The notes below the pieces were generated by a model that was not told where the DNA came from, did no database searches, and saw only the letters and a program-made list of their open reading frames with translations. Shown piece after piece: positions 40,248 through 53,453 of a stretch of 64,000 bases of DNA. A program made the translations under genes and the position numbers. Within the stretch, counting starts at the first letter, position 1; every line of letters starts with the position of its first letter. The stretch is from positions 15,025,719-15,089,718 of the forward strand of contig NC_092281.1 of assembly GCF_036320965.1 (NCBI RefSeq), read 5' to 3'. This DNA comes from Panulirus ornatus (taxonomy: Eukaryota; Arthropoda; Malacostraca; Decapoda; Palinuridae).

Positions 40248-40549
40248 AAAAGTAACGAGCAAGAGCGGAGAATAAAGCTCATGCAGTCCACTGTTCTACG
40301 CCAACATTAGACGATAAAATTGCCCTGATCCCGGAGACCGGTGTGTGATACACCGTCAGTCTTTAGGAACGTTCCGTCTGAATTGATCAGCAGGTGCATC
40401 AACTTTACACGAGTTTTATTAGACTTTGACGACTCCAAGAGGCGACACTCCACTCCGAATTTCTGCCTAAAGAGTATGATGGCACTTTCTATTCAGCAGA
40501 ATAGCCAAAGTCCCATTCCCGATGATATCTAACCTCGCAGTCTGGAAAC

Positions 40550-41560
40550 TATCGGATCCCTGAAGTGTGACGAGCGTTCCAGACCGGATATTCCAGCATG
40601 TCGACGAGGCAGATATCATGGAATACAAGAAATACATCACGGAAAAACGACGGGGCAGTGCTGGATCTACGGCGAGATGGCCTTGTTGGAGGTCGTTCCA
40701 GTGACGATCTTTATGGGTCATCTCAGGTCGTTACGAATCAAGAGAATTTGGCAGACGTTCCAGGAGGAAGATGTCGATCCGAGGGCCAGATGCTCCAGGG
40801 GTGGAAGGGGTACAGGGCATTCCAAGCGCGAGGGAAGCGTCCCTTGCGGAGGAAAAACATTCTAACGGGAAAAGAAAGATGCGGGAGGGATCAAGGCGTT
40901 TCACTGAAGTAGAGGGAGGGAGTGACTTTCGAGGGTAAGATCACCTTCCACGGAAAGGTAGGGGAAGTTTTTGCAAAACTAATATGGCATTCCAGCCAGG
41001 GAAGTGGAAGGGAGTTTTCAAGAGGAAGGAATTCTTTTTTTTTTCGAAAAGATGGGAAAGGGCGTTCCATGAAGAGTGTTTTCGTGGTCAAAGCAGATGT
41101 TTCACAGAGACATGACGACGACCAGCTGGCATACAAAGACCTTTCAAGATGAGAAAAATATGTCTCAGGAGAGAAGACGGAATTGCACAAAGGAGACGAA
41201 TGCCGTTCGACGAAGAAGAGGAACTGAAGATGGCAAGAGAGGTAGGTTCCCGAGACCAAAGGGAGCTGCGCGTCCTTCAGAGAAAGAGATGCTGTTCCAC
41301 GCAATGAAGGAGATTCCAGCCGGTAACAGATGCCATACAAAAGATGAGCGGGTTGCCATCATACGGAGGAGGGTGTACTGAGAAACACGAGGAAGAGGAG
41401 GAGGAGGAGTGAACGAATTCAAATGGCGAGGGGACGCTGTTCACAGGAGGCACGAGGAAGTGTTCCAGAGGCAAAGACAGTTTTCAGAGGGTGGAAGCGC
41501 TCCGAGAGGAATCATTATTAGGAGTTTCAGAAGAATATTGGTTATTGGAGACGGGGGAGG
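40550..41560. repeat. Probable highly degenerate ~25-35 bp minisatellite, about 1 kb
   Basis: The words GTTCCAG, ATTCCAG, GTTCCAT and TTTCAGAGG recur roughly every 25-35 bp inside purine-rich sequence (for example 40572, 40588, 40703, 40766, 40827, 40986, 41062, 41099, 41296, 41319, 41461, 41480). The minus-strand frame 41340-40891 carries a matching loose repetition of Ser/Leu/Pro with Glu-Arg. I prefer a decayed array over a gene, because periodicity is at DNA level, several frames stay open at once and no domain is recognisable. Confidence 0.45.
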
Positions 41561-41918
41561 AAAACAGGTATTACGAAAGACTCGGGAAAGGCGGGAGAGG
41601 AGTGCGAGTGGAAGGGAGAACATGGTAAGGAAGAGGCGCTCCTCCCGGAGAACTGCGAGGCAGACTCAGTACCTGGAGTCACGGGGTTGAGTGGAGGGCT
41701 TCAGGTAGGGTTACGGCGGCCGAGGCACGGAGAGACGGGCGGGCGTACCCAAGAATGGTACAGGGCAGAGTGATGGCTGGACTAATGGCGCTGGCACACG
41801 ATGGAAGGAGAATTTTATGCAAAACGTAACTGGGATATTCTCGTGAAATTATCCTGTATATGTCCCTCAATTCTTTAGTTTTTCTCCATTTGAAATAGAA
41901 ATGGAAATGAGACTATCG

Positions 41919-41920
<2 letters not shown>
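41561..41920. other. Unique gene-free sequence
   Basis: Purine-rich at the left, then ordinary composition. Nothing recognised. Confidence 0.45.

Positions 41921-41984
<64 letters not shown>
41921..41984. repeat. (TG)n microsatellite
   Basis: Perfect TG run of about 64 bp. An inverted-sense (CA)n partner lies 66 bp downstream. Confidence 0.98.
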
Positions 41985-41987
<3 letters not shown>

Positions 41988-42047
41988 ACTGTTCTTGCAT
42001 TACGGGGAGAGTGTTTTCCACTCGTGTTGTACTCCTGTGTATGCATG

Positions 42048-42049
<2 letters not shown>

Positions 42050-42087
<38 letters not shown>
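42050..42087. repeat. (CA)n microsatellite
   Basis: Perfect CA run of about 38 bp, complementary to the (TG)n at 41921-41984, so the pair can form a long imperfect stem-loop. Confidence 0.98.
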
Positions 42088-42088
<1 letters not shown>

Positions 42089-42219
42089 CCCAGCCTGAGT
42101 CGGGTACCCAATTAACACCCAGCTCCGAGGGGAGGATTAACACCTGGGTTGGATGTGGGCCGATATACTATTTGCGACTCCACTCAGAGGATACGCCTCT
42201 TATCCGGGGAAAGGAATGC

Positions 42220-42234
42220 GGGGGGGGGGGGGGG
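42220..42234. repeat. G15 homopolymer
   Basis: Fifteen consecutive G residues, 77 bp before the E-box minisatellite. Confidence 0.95.
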
Positions 42235-42310
42235 AGATATTTTTCTGATTACTATTTGTGGGACACATCATCATCATCTGGTCACAAAGACAACACAAGG
42301 GTGACGCCTG

Positions 42311-42562
42311 ATCACCTGGAGGCAAGACCAACACACGTGTAACACGTGATCATCATCTGGAGGCAGGACCAACACACGTGTAACACGTGATCATCTGGAG
42401 GCAAGACCAACACACGTGTAACACGTGATCATCTGGAGGCAGGACCAACGCACGTGTAACACGTGATCATCTGGAGGCAGGACCAACACACGTGTAACAC
42501 GTGATCATCTGGAGGCAGGACCAACACACGTGTAACACGTGATCATGTTTAGGCAGGAGCAA
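42311..42562. repeat. 38 bp minisatellite carrying twelve CACGTG E-boxes
   Basis: Six units (start 42311, 42349, 42390, 42428, 42466, 42504; the second is 41 bp through an extra ATC) each contain CTGGAGGCA(A/G)GACCAAC followed by CACGTGTAACACGTG. Every unit therefore holds two CACGTG palindromes 9 bp apart, twelve in about 230 bp. A decayed seventh unit (ATCATGTTTAGGCAGGAG) ends the array. CACGTG is the established class-B E-box for bHLH factors such as Myc/Max, USF and CLOCK-type dimers; function here is inference. Confidence 0.97.
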
Positions 42563-42811
42563 CAGAACCCAGATATACAGACATCCGCCTCAAAACTATG
42601 GCAGCTCTGTCAAAAACTTCTTCACCAGAGATATCCACACATTAATCACTCCCGTCTTGCAACGGATCCTTACACATAATATAGGGGGGGAAATTCTCGT
42701 GATTAATAATCTTCGTAACCACCCAAAAATCTCAGGTCTCATAAAAGTCGGAACATTTGGCCCGTGCGGTGGAGACGACAGAAGGAGTAACCTGACCTGG
42801 GAGAGTGAGTG

Positions 42812-42812
<1 letters not shown>

Positions 42813-42871
<59 letters not shown>
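42813..42871. repeat. (GT)n microsatellite
   Basis: Perfect TG run of about 59 bp. Confidence 0.98.
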
Positions 42872-42872
<1 letters not shown>

Positions 42873-43042
42873 CCAACAACCTCTCCGTCATCAGCCAGCA
42901 TCAGTAAGGCAGACGACCTTGCCCCTCGTTTCCCTAGTGGCCTGACCTGGCTCTATCTAACCTTCGAGATTATTGCCACCAACCTCTATATTATTCAGAG
43001 GTCCTTCTGCGACCAGAAGGATTGGACGTTGTGCTGCCTGTG

Positions 43043-43044
<2 letters not shown>

Positions 43045-43078
<34 letters not shown>
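43045..43078. repeat. (GT)n microsatellite
   Basis: Perfect GT run of about 34 bp. Confidence 0.97.
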
Positions 43079-43080
<2 letters not shown>

Positions 43081-43439
43081 CGCTGAACATACATTGTCAA
43101 AAACCAATCACGCCCCATATCCCGCCTTGGCTTACCGTACGTAGTAAAACGTACCGCATTACGTTTTGTTTCGTGATCACACTATGACTTTGACGAAACA
43201 TAAGGACGCTTCTTTATTTCTTTTTTCTTTACCAGCACATATGCAAAGGTCCTAAAATATCCCGAGAATCGCAAGGATTCTCCAGAATGTCATGTATTAC
43301 ATGCGCAGTACATCCTCAGTGCTTTCCCCCCTCTCTGTCACCCTTGCTTCTAAGCACCGCGTTCTCTACACTTGGCTAAAACGGTACAAATGCGTCTCCA
43401 ACATATTCGTAACGAGTGTGATTCACGTCGTAAAAAAAA

Positions 43440-44580
<1,141 letters not shown>

Positions 44581-44605
44581 TCTCTCTCTCTCTCTCTCTC
44601 TCTCT

Positions 44606-44651
<46 letters not shown>

Positions 44652-44662
44652 TGTGTGTGTGT
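44581..44662. repeat. Compound (TC)13-(GA)21-(GT)7 palindromic microsatellite
   Basis: A (TC)n run of about 26 bp joins directly to a (GA)n run of about 43 bp at CTCTCGAGAG, then switches to (GT)n. The TC/GA junction is a perfect inverted repeat with 26 bp arms and no loop, so single strands can fold into a full hairpin. Confidence 0.98.
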
Positions 44663-45323
44663 AAAACCTCCTACACTCACCGACCATCAGGGGACTAAGG
44701 AGGGTGTAATAATGTGTTGTCTGTCAGCGTGGGTTTGTCTTGCTCCTGAGCCCGCCACCACCACCAGGCCTCACCATCAAACCTGCAGCCACCACCACCC
44801 ACCTCCTCCTCCAGGACTCCTCATCACTCCTCCAGGTACTACAATTCCCTCGCACTTTCTCCCCCCTCTACATGCGAGAGGTTCCCTGGCAAACTTTGTC
44901 CACACGAAGATGGAAGGCGCGTGTGGGATTAAAGAGATAAGGCGCAGCTTAGAGAAGGCCGCAACAAGATACCTGTGTCTGGCAATACTTTTTCTTTAAA
45001 AACCTTTTTTTCTTTTTTTCCTTTTGTTATCCCCGTGATCCATCCTGAGTGCTGGGAGAGGAACGACACATCTGTGTATTACTCGATGTTAATCGTTCAA
45101 CACGTCACACCTGAGGGGGGAACTAATGACGGTCAACAACCTCGCCCACTCGTTCAATCAATAAGACGACAAGCACAAAGCGACGTAGGCACACAAGCGT
45201 AAACGAACGCACCTAAACCGAATGATACCAACATAAACATAGGAATGACGTCAGAAAAACAAATGAATACACGGATATGCGCAAATAAATACGGACGAGA
45301 ATTCACTAGAAACCACGCACGCG
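44663..45323. other. Unique gene-free sequence
   Basis: A C/A/T-rich stretch lies at 44755-44850. No gene was seen. Confidence 0.5.
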
Positions 45324-45347
45324 AACGAACGAACGAACAAACAAACA

Positions 45348-45390
<43 letters not shown>
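45324..45390. repeat. (GAAC)n-(AAAC)n-(CA)n compound microsatellite
   Basis: GAACGAACGAACAAACAAAC grades into a pure (CA)n run to 45390. Confidence 0.96.
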
Positions 45391-45393
<3 letters not shown>

Positions 45394-46095
45394 TTCGACT
45401 ATAAAGAAACATCTACTCACAGTCACATGTCTACACAGAGAGATACAAAGAAACACAGTGCCAAACACACATTCAGACCAGTGTAGTGTAAAACATTAGT
45501 GAGGAGGTATCCTGGTGCGGGTCGACCCTGTGATGGTGGCGGTGTGTGGGGGACAAGCCCGGCCCGCAACAGGCTGGCATAAGCTCTGGTCTCTCTCGCT
45601 CCACTGTCGCCTAAGCTCGCACCGGGAGACTAGAGGCTCAGGCTAACGGACCCGCTGATCACAGACAATTCAGTAACGAGCAGCGACAACAGTGCGGGAT
45701 ACGTTATCATGATAACTACAGATTATGTGCGGGGAAACCTAACATGGCAGAATACATGGCCGCCTCCACAACAGCGTCCCGAAGGACAACGAACCAACCA
45801 AAAAAGTGAAACAGATTAAAATAAAAAAAAAGAAAAGAAATTCTATTCTACAAAAATAAACTAAATGTGCATCAGTATGCAGACTACGTCAATGCATGAC
45901 TGTACCCCTCTCCTCCCTCCCAACCTAGGCACATGCATGTGCTGGCACTCAACGCCGAGCTACCCAGGAGTGTGCATGAATAATTGACCAGCGTCACTGC
46001 TGGTGCCACACAATCACACGTCTCGTGATGGATAACGTTACCTGATACTCCGCCACGGCCTCTTGCGGTAGTCTCCAAGATTATCCTCACAAAGG

Positions 46096-46100
<5 letters not shown>
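45391..46100. other. Unique gene-free sequence
   Basis: An A-rich segment lies at 45800-45860. Nothing recognised. Confidence 0.5.

Positions 46101-46178
<78 letters not shown>
46101..46178. repeat. (GA)n microsatellite
   Basis: Perfect AG run of about 78 bp. Confidence 0.98.
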
Positions 46179-46182
<4 letters not shown>

Positions 46183-47431
46183 GGAGCAAGATGGGGCAGA
46201 CGAGGAAGAGCTCACCTGATACTCCAGAGACAACACTCAATCGTACAAGAACCAAGCTTTCCTCTTGACGCATCAAAACCAGCTTACCCGACCCGTCCCA
46301 CTCCGAGCAGCTCCTCTCACGTACCACAACTGAGTCAGGTGAAGCACCACAACCTCTTCAGGTGAGGCCGGACGGTTAACCAGCCATAGTGTGGCAGGCC
46401 AGGGACAGGTGTAATGATCAATGCTAACAACAACAACAATAAGTCTGTATTGTTCGGCGAAAGAAAAACCCCCCCAATGTATTACAGGTTCATGGCCGGC
46501 TGAAAGACTGGTTCAGAGGTAAGCTTCAATGGCTTTCATAAATATTCTAAACATTAGGACAATTATTTAAGATGAATATCATTTATCTTACTACTATGCC
46601 TGACTCTAACCATTGGACAGGAACATCATTTATCTCTCGTCTGTTCAGTGAATATTAACAATCCTCCCCGTGTTTTAGCCGACAGATTACATAAGGAATG
46701 TGTTGTTCGTCGTGTTGTGTCGGGCACTGATGGGTGGTGTGCCATGGCTGTGGCAGCAGCGATGACTGCCTCAACACTGGTACCAGCAGCCTCACAAGCC
46801 CCTGCTGGACTCCACGTAAGCCAACAGTGTCACGCCTCAGGAGAACAACTAACGAGTCCTGGCTAAGACCCAGGCGAACCTCTGGCAAGCTTCTGGTGGG
46901 TTCCAACATAACCTTCAATAAGCCCAAACTGAACCAAATGAAACTTCTTAGTAGATTCAGATGAGCCAAGGAGAGCCCTTAGCAAGTCCTTATACACAGT
47001 GCTCACCTACCAAGCCATACTTAAGCCACAGAGGAATGAAATCCATCAGCAAGAGGGTCAGGCTACTTCTTCGTCCGTCCTACAGCCACCTCGTGTCTCA
47101 ACCTTCCACTGCAACCCTCTTATCACGCTCTCCAGGTGATGCATTACGACGAGCAGTGTTCCTTACCGCGCTCCCTCCCTCACCTGCCTCTACTCCTCCT
47201 GCAACCCATCCACCGACCTCCCCTTCCTCCTCCTCACCCAGGAAATACACAGCTATAATCCCCCCCACCCTCCCACCCTCCAGCAATAATCCCCCTTTCC
47301 TCTAGCAACGTCTCACACCCTCGTAACTCATCCTCAACGTATCATTTGCTTCGACCGGGTAACCTGAGTATATGCAATGATTTTGGTGCAGAGACGAATG
47401 ATATTCAAATGGCCGGTGTACGTTGACCCAC

Positions 47432-47432
<1 letters not shown>
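46179..47432. other. Unique gene-free sequence, 1.25 kb
   Basis: Chance frames of up to 114 codons; the plus-strand one at 46961-47305 is Pro/Ser/Thr-rich because of C-rich sequence at 47160-47300. No domain recognised. Confidence 0.5.

Positions 47433-47497
<65 letters not shown>
47433..47497. repeat. (TA)n microsatellite
   Basis: Perfect TA run of about 65 bp. Confidence 0.98.
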
Positions 47498-47500
<3 letters not shown>

Positions 47501-47924
47501 GAGGGGGGGCGTAAGGGTTACGTCAAATTAGTGTCACTCCCGAAGACGACAACGGAGAAGAGTGATCCATTACGTGTCAGCCAAGCGTAGAAGGCGGGGT
47601 GGTGACATAACAAAGAAAACTGACCTACGTATGACGGCATCATTCCCTTCTATCACAGCGGTCACCAGGGAATCCAGCCCAGCCTCATTATTCACCAACC
47701 GTCCTCACCTGAATGGTCCGACACTGCGATGGAATAAACAATAAGAAGAAAAAAAGTGTAAAAATGGTTCAGTTCCCGCGAGTTGTGGTGAAGGAGGAGA
47801 GTGGCTCCAGATGTGTTAATAATGGAGGAGGGGTTGACACCTGCCTGGGTAAGGGGGGCGAGAGGAGGAGGGGATAGAATAGTTCCATTGATTATCGTCA
47901 GGTCAACAGTCGGTGACACCCGCC
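47498..47924. other. Unique gene-free sequence
   Basis: Nothing recognised. Confidence 0.5.
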
Positions 47925-48250
47925 CCTGGCGCCATGCACTGCCCACCCTGCTGTGGGGGCCTGGTGTGCGTCCACGCCATGCACTACCTTCGGTGCTGTG
48001 ACGCTAGGTGTGTCTCTCCATGCCATGCACTGCTATGAGATCATCATGTGTGTGTCCATACCACGCACTACCCATGGTCCTGCGGCACTCAGTGTATGTG
48101 TTCTCGCAATACTTCTCACACCAGTCCTTCTGTCATGCACCTGGCTTGGTACACTTTACCCCAGTCATACACCAAGCCAGGCAGCACTTTACACCCAGTC
48201 ATGCAACAATACAGGTACACCTCACCCTGCCATGCAGCAGGCCAGACACA
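47925..48250. repeat. Degenerate minisatellite (about 55 bp units, then shorter units)
   Basis: CCATGCACTGC, CCATGCACTACC, CCATGCACTGC and CCACGCACTACC recur near 47932, 47977, 48022 and 48060, each followed by a GTGTGTCCA-type word. From about 48160, CAGTCATACACC, CAGTCATGCAAC and GCCATGCAGC words continue irregularly. Confidence 0.65.
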
Positions 48251-48342
48251 CAATATTCCAACTGTGATGGAAATGAGGCAGACGCTGCCTCATTCAGGCA
48301 CCGAGAGAAAAAAAAAAAAGAATTTAATCCGTCAGCCTGCAG

Positions 48343-48344
<2 letters not shown>

Positions 48345-48394
<50 letters not shown>

Positions 48395-48400
48395 ACACAC
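48345..48400. repeat. (CA)n microsatellite
   Basis: CA run of about 56 bp with one TA interruption near 48389. Confidence 0.98.
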
Positions 48401-49004
48401 CCTCACTCGGGAACAGGTGGAACACAGCCCTCTCCATGACCCGCCTGGTAGGCCTTTCCACCCTCTCCCCAACACACAGAGTAAATGCTTACATTTCAAA
48501 TCGTTACGCCCTGGCTGTTGCACATCATGTTATTTAGGATTCTATTCTTTATTCCAGTCATGATCGTTTCTCTCGGTGGCTCAACATCCTTTCCTGGACT
48601 TGCCATACGTCCCGTCTCATTTACACCCTCCTTGCCACGTACCCTTATTTGATCCTTTTTCAGCTGACAAACTTTGGGTTGAATTTCTCTCTCTCTACGA
48701 GTGATTGAAACACACGAACAACTCTTGCCTCTGAAATTGTTCTTTCTCGATTTGCCATCAACTATCCTTATCGTGTTGTGTTTTGCTGACGTCACCAGCC
48801 GCTATCATTCCATTTTCTTCTACTTACACCAATAAAACAAGATATCACTTGGGAATTTATGGGCCTACGTGTTGTTAGCCGGAACCCAGATAACATCCAC
48901 TGAATTACCATTACTGTTGAATTACTGTGGCCGTAAATCTGGCCACAGCTGCTGTTTGTTGAGTCAAGAATAACAATATGGATTACTGGTGCGTGACTTC
49001 ATGC
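48401..49004. other. Unique gene-free sequence
   Basis: Nothing recognised. Minus-strand frames are under 100 codons. Confidence 0.5.
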
Positions 49005-49150
49005 TGGGCCACGTCTGGTAGGACTAGTCATGGTAGGGTAGACCACGTCTGGCAGTAGTCATGGTAGAGTAGGTTTACGCCTGGTAGGGTATAAGTCACG
49101 TCTGGTAGTGGTCATGGTATGGTAGGTCATGCCTGGTAAGACTGGTCGTG
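49005..49150. repeat. Degenerate ~34 bp minisatellite, about 4 copies
   Basis: CACGTCTGGTAGGACTAGTC followed by ATGGTAGGGTAG recurs with changes at about 49010, 49047, 49090 and 49125. Words resemble the array at 49480-49735, so both may descend from one array. Confidence 0.8.
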
Positions 49151-49479
49151 GTAGAACAATATTCTTACGACTCTGAGCATTTATCTAAGGACGTCTGCTT
49201 ACAATTTTTTTTCCTCTTAATGGGTCAGCGATCAAAGGAGAGGAAAGAAGTTGGAGCGGTGGCAGGAAACGTCTTATATGGAAGAGATGGCCGAGGTGCG
49301 TCCGGTATAAACTTATGGAGGCGAGTGATTTTCTGGAAGGGTACTTTCAGTGCCTTATTCATATTATACCTCCGGGAGACTGAGGGGGTTATGAGTTATC
49401 TCTTGATTTGAAACGGGATTTGCTAAGCTCAGCATTGACGACGCCTGTTAGGAATGGATCCCTGATGGAAGGTGACGTC
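49151..49479. other. Unique gene-free sequence
   Basis: Separates two similar decayed minisatellites. Nothing recognised. Confidence 0.45.
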
Positions 49480-49735
49480 CTCTGGTTACGATCATGGTAC
49501 GTGGAGTCTGACAGGACTGGACACGATAGACCCTGTCTGCTCTAAGTGGCCACGATCGTGGAAGCCTGCGAGAGGTCGGGTCACGGTAGACCCCCCCTCT
49601 CGGCGTGGCCATGGTGAGCGGCATCTGCCGCAGCAGCGATCATGGTACATGACATCTGCTGCAGGACTGGTCATGGTGGGTCTCGCCAGCAAAAACATAA
49701 AAGAACGGTCATGGTAGACAACATCTGGTGCTTCT
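49480..49735. repeat. Degenerate ~33 bp minisatellite, about 7 copies
   Basis: GATCATGGTA or GGTCATGGTA followed by a CATCTG(C/G)TGCAGGACTGG-like word recurs near 49490, 49525, 49555, 49580, 49605, 49637, 49670 and 49706. ATCATGGTA and CCACGATCGTGG-type short palindromes occur inside. Confidence 0.8.
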
Positions 49736-51811
49736 CCTTGGAGAACCCACAAACTACGCGACTGGTTCTCACTATAGGTAACTGGATACATGTGAACTGT
49801 ATTTTTATGGTTTGCTCAGTGCCGGGGTATACGCCGAGACGTCCAAACCCACGAGAAACTTGTGTACAGCCACCGGCGTGGCCCCGGGTAAGGTGAGGAG
49901 CCATTCAGACATAACCAGCTGGAGCTTCGTGAATCTTCCAGTGTTTACGAAGGCCTGGTACCGTCATCCATACCAATGTCCCAGGTATATATTAACGCTG
50001 GACATCAACTTAAACATAACGTTAGCGCAGCTGCGATGAAATACGCGAATCAATTCAAGGAATATGAAACACGTGAAGTAATTCCTGTAGTATGAAATAC
50101 CTGTGTAAGGAGCGAGCGTCATGTTAACAGGAGAAGTTGTTCCAAGAGGCGTTTTTGATGTCAAAAAAAAGAGAAGTTCAGAGCTAAAATGTTTTCTGCT
50201 AAAGCAACCATTGTGGACGGCCGCTCTCCAGCACTCACGAGCCGCAGGAAATGAAATAATGACAACTGCCGACTCAGTTAGCCGTCGCTCTAGAGTCACC
50301 AGGAATCCGAACAATGGCTCTGGAATTAAACGGAAATTCAATCCCATGATTCATATCCTTCATTTTAACGTCGGTAAATGACCTCTTGTGTAAAATATCC
50401 CCCTCCTCTCACCCGCACATGAATAACATAATCTCAAACGGTTGTACTGCGCTAAACTTCGACAGACAGGGAATCCTTCTAATAAGCCTTTGAGGACGAC
50501 GTGAGACACGTAAACAAACTAACTCTTGTCTTCAGGGTAATATCTACGGTTCATTAGTGGAGGTCGGTCCTTCGCCGCCACACCTCTTGATGGGTGATCA
50601 GGGAAATATTTGTATTTAATGGTATATCTTTGTATAATATTCTAATCTTCAACAACCGTGGCCCCAGCCTGCAGCTACTTCGGCTAGAAATAGTGAACAA
50701 AAGCGGCATTCTGCAAGCAAATATCTCCTCATTTACGTTATACCGCCCTCACTGGTACTCGGCAAGACAGTATTTTCATATGGCGGTTTCTAAGCACGAA
50801 TTAAACAACTTAAAAATATACGGTGAAGCAATAACTATGTAAAAATAATCACAGAAAATACTAGTCATTGTTATAAAGTTCTCTGACTTTTAAAAGTTAC
50901 AAATAACAAATACAATAAAAAAAACATAAAAAGGGAACGATAAACAACTTTTGGAGGTTTAGAGGTGCAAAATCCTCCAAGAAAACGAGGCTTAAAGTTG
51001 GGGTCCTGCTTGGATTACGGTTTCCTCTACCTTGAGGTTAGCGCGCGTCTACATCGCACAGTAACTCCAGCCTGGAAGACCCTTACACAGTCCCCCGTCA
51101 ACAGGTAGCGGCAAGCGATAGATGCAAGCGGGAGGGAGTGCGGGAGCGTGGTGAAGAAGGCACGCGAGCGTGTCAGCAAACGGGAGGAGTCGTGTTCCGC
51201 GGACGAAGGTCAGGGACTGGGGGGCGTGATATGGGGAGGGAGAGTGAGAGGCCTCCGCTTCGGGGGTTGGGGGTGTGCCAGGGACGGAGGCGTGGACAAA
51301 TTGGACCAGGATAACATCAGCCAGAATAAGAGGGTTGCCAAATTTTCCGCCGACTGCGGCCTCCACAGCTGATTGGATGAGTTAATTGGGGGGAACCATA
51401 AAGTTGAGCGATAGAACACACAGCCTTGAGCAGTTCCCAAACGACGGTGGCAGTTAAGGTGTCTCTGACGCTAAACAGAACAACCAACGATCCAAATACA
51501 GAGTGAAAATGGCCCTTGTGTCCAAGTAATGAAGGGCATACTTTCCTTATCATTTTTCCCGTGAACTGAAAACCTATTGCATAGAGAGAAATGGGACACG
51601 TCTATTATCTCCCTTTCAAGAAGCCTTACCTCCATTAACATCTACACGGTATATGAAAGGCAGCAGACACCTTCTTAGCCTCAAGGTTACGCCTACATTA
51701 CGATAATTAGAGTGTTGGGGTATGAGCCACAAACCCTACAGGGTTAGCACACTTACAGCATTCTAAATGCTTGAAAATTAAATGTCTATGTGAATAACTC
51801 GGAGACTAGAC

Positions 51812-51813
<2 letters not shown>
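49736..51813. other. Unique gene-free sequence, 2.1 kb
   Basis: The longest chance frame is 127 codons on the minus strand (50347-49964), with no recognisable domain. AT-rich at 50780-50940. Confidence 0.5.

Positions 51814-51879
<66 letters not shown>
51814..51879. repeat. (TG)n microsatellite
   Basis: Perfect TG run of about 66 bp. Confidence 0.98.
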
Positions 51880-51882
<3 letters not shown>

Positions 51883-53107
51883 CATCGGATCATTAACTTG
51901 TATAATTCATTTCAGAGGTGATAATGAAAGCAATCCAACTTATATCATTACGGGTATAACTCATGTAGTTCCAATTTTTTTTTACATTTGGTTCAGAAAG
52001 ATTACACTCGCATTCTCTAGCGTCTTTCGCTACCGACACACCAGACGCACTCTCATTACAAATGACTCCAACTCAGTCATCTACGATACAAAATCAACTT
52101 CTTGGAGAGATTTCGTTCCTCTACATCCAAAGATGAGATAGGAATATCCAGTCCTACAGAATGTGCCGCGGACAATGAATTTTCGGAGCGAGATAATTTT
52201 CCAGACCCTGACGGGAACAGTTGGTAAGATTTTATCTTAATGTTCCAGTACTGCGCCCTCCTCAGCCTTACACGCCCACAAGGTCCAAAATTTGACAAAA
52301 CTTGGGTATAGGAGAGGACTCTAACCCATCTCCTTATGGGAAGAATGACCCATATGACCCACTCGTATAATTCTATCTTGCCCCCGCGAACAGTCGGACG
52401 GGCCAGCTGCCAGGTCGTGTTATCTCGAGCCCATCGCACGGAAATAGGCTCCGAGAGTGACCGCCGCTGAGAATGATCAGCTCGGCCCTGAGTGATTGAG
52501 TATATAGCTGGGTGTAATGAGCCTCACACAACGTGAGAGGATGAGGAACGGTAAGAGGAACGCGTCAGGTGAGTGATCGCGTAGGAGGGTAACCGCCTGA
52601 GAGGCAGAAGAGCGACGGACGGAGCGCCTGGCTCATACAACTTTTTGTTTTGTCACTTGTGGTCGTGGCTGCAGGGCGCTAATCCACGCGTCCTGTCACT
52701 ATATGTACTACACCGCCAACACCGTTAACATCTGCACGCTGGTGTCACTGACAACACATGCGCCCGGCCAACATCATTAGCCCACTCCTCATTCCCAACA
52801 AGCAATGCCATCTGCCCTGCTAAGTCAATATTTATGAATTATCAATGATCCATCCTTCAGGAGGCAAGAGGAGCTCCACCTCCCTGGCCATCTCTTTCAC
52901 AACTGCACTACAAGGAAAGCTCTACAGCTCCTTACAAACGAAGTGGTGCTTTCCTCAACTATTTCGATTGCAATAATCAGTGATCCTGTTAGAGGCGACC
53001 AGTAGCACCATCCATTGTCAACACACTGCAACAGCTTATTGCAAGTTGTCAAGCCAACAGACTCCCTAGGAGGACAAATGGCGCCGGAAGGTGAGTGCTT
53101 AGCCTTT
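51880..53107. other. Unique gene-free sequence, 1.2 kb
   Basis: Nothing recognised; longest frame 120 codons on the minus strand, without a domain. Confidence 0.5.
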
Positions 53108-53285
53108 AGCCTATGACCGGCCATCAGGTCAGGGCGGTCGGCTTGTGGCATCTGGTCACGACAAACCAGGTTTGGCAGCAGGTCATAATGGACCACTGGT
53201 GGCATCAGGTCGAGACGAACCCTGCAGGCACCAGGTCAAGACGGACAGTTGGTGGCACAAGCTCAAGACGGTATTGGAGTGTCCG
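53108..53285. repeat. Degenerate ~34 bp minisatellite, about 5 copies
   Basis: GGCATCAGGTCGAGACGAAC and its variants (GGCATCTGGTCACGACAAAC, GGCAGCAGGTCATAATGGAC, GGCACCAGGTCAAGACGGAC, GGCACAAGCTCAAGACGG) recur at about 34 bp spacing. Confidence 0.88.
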
Positions 53286-53413
53286 CCTCGCTGTTTGATG
53301 GTTCAAATCAATCACGTCGGCCGCGATCACCTGGAGGGACCGCAGACGCCTCGGGGTCTGTGAGGCTCGTAAGCGTCTACTCCTCTACTGGGTGGCTCGT
53401 GATGCTGTCACTC

Positions 53414-53416
<3 letters not shown>

Positions 53417-53453
<37 letters not shown>

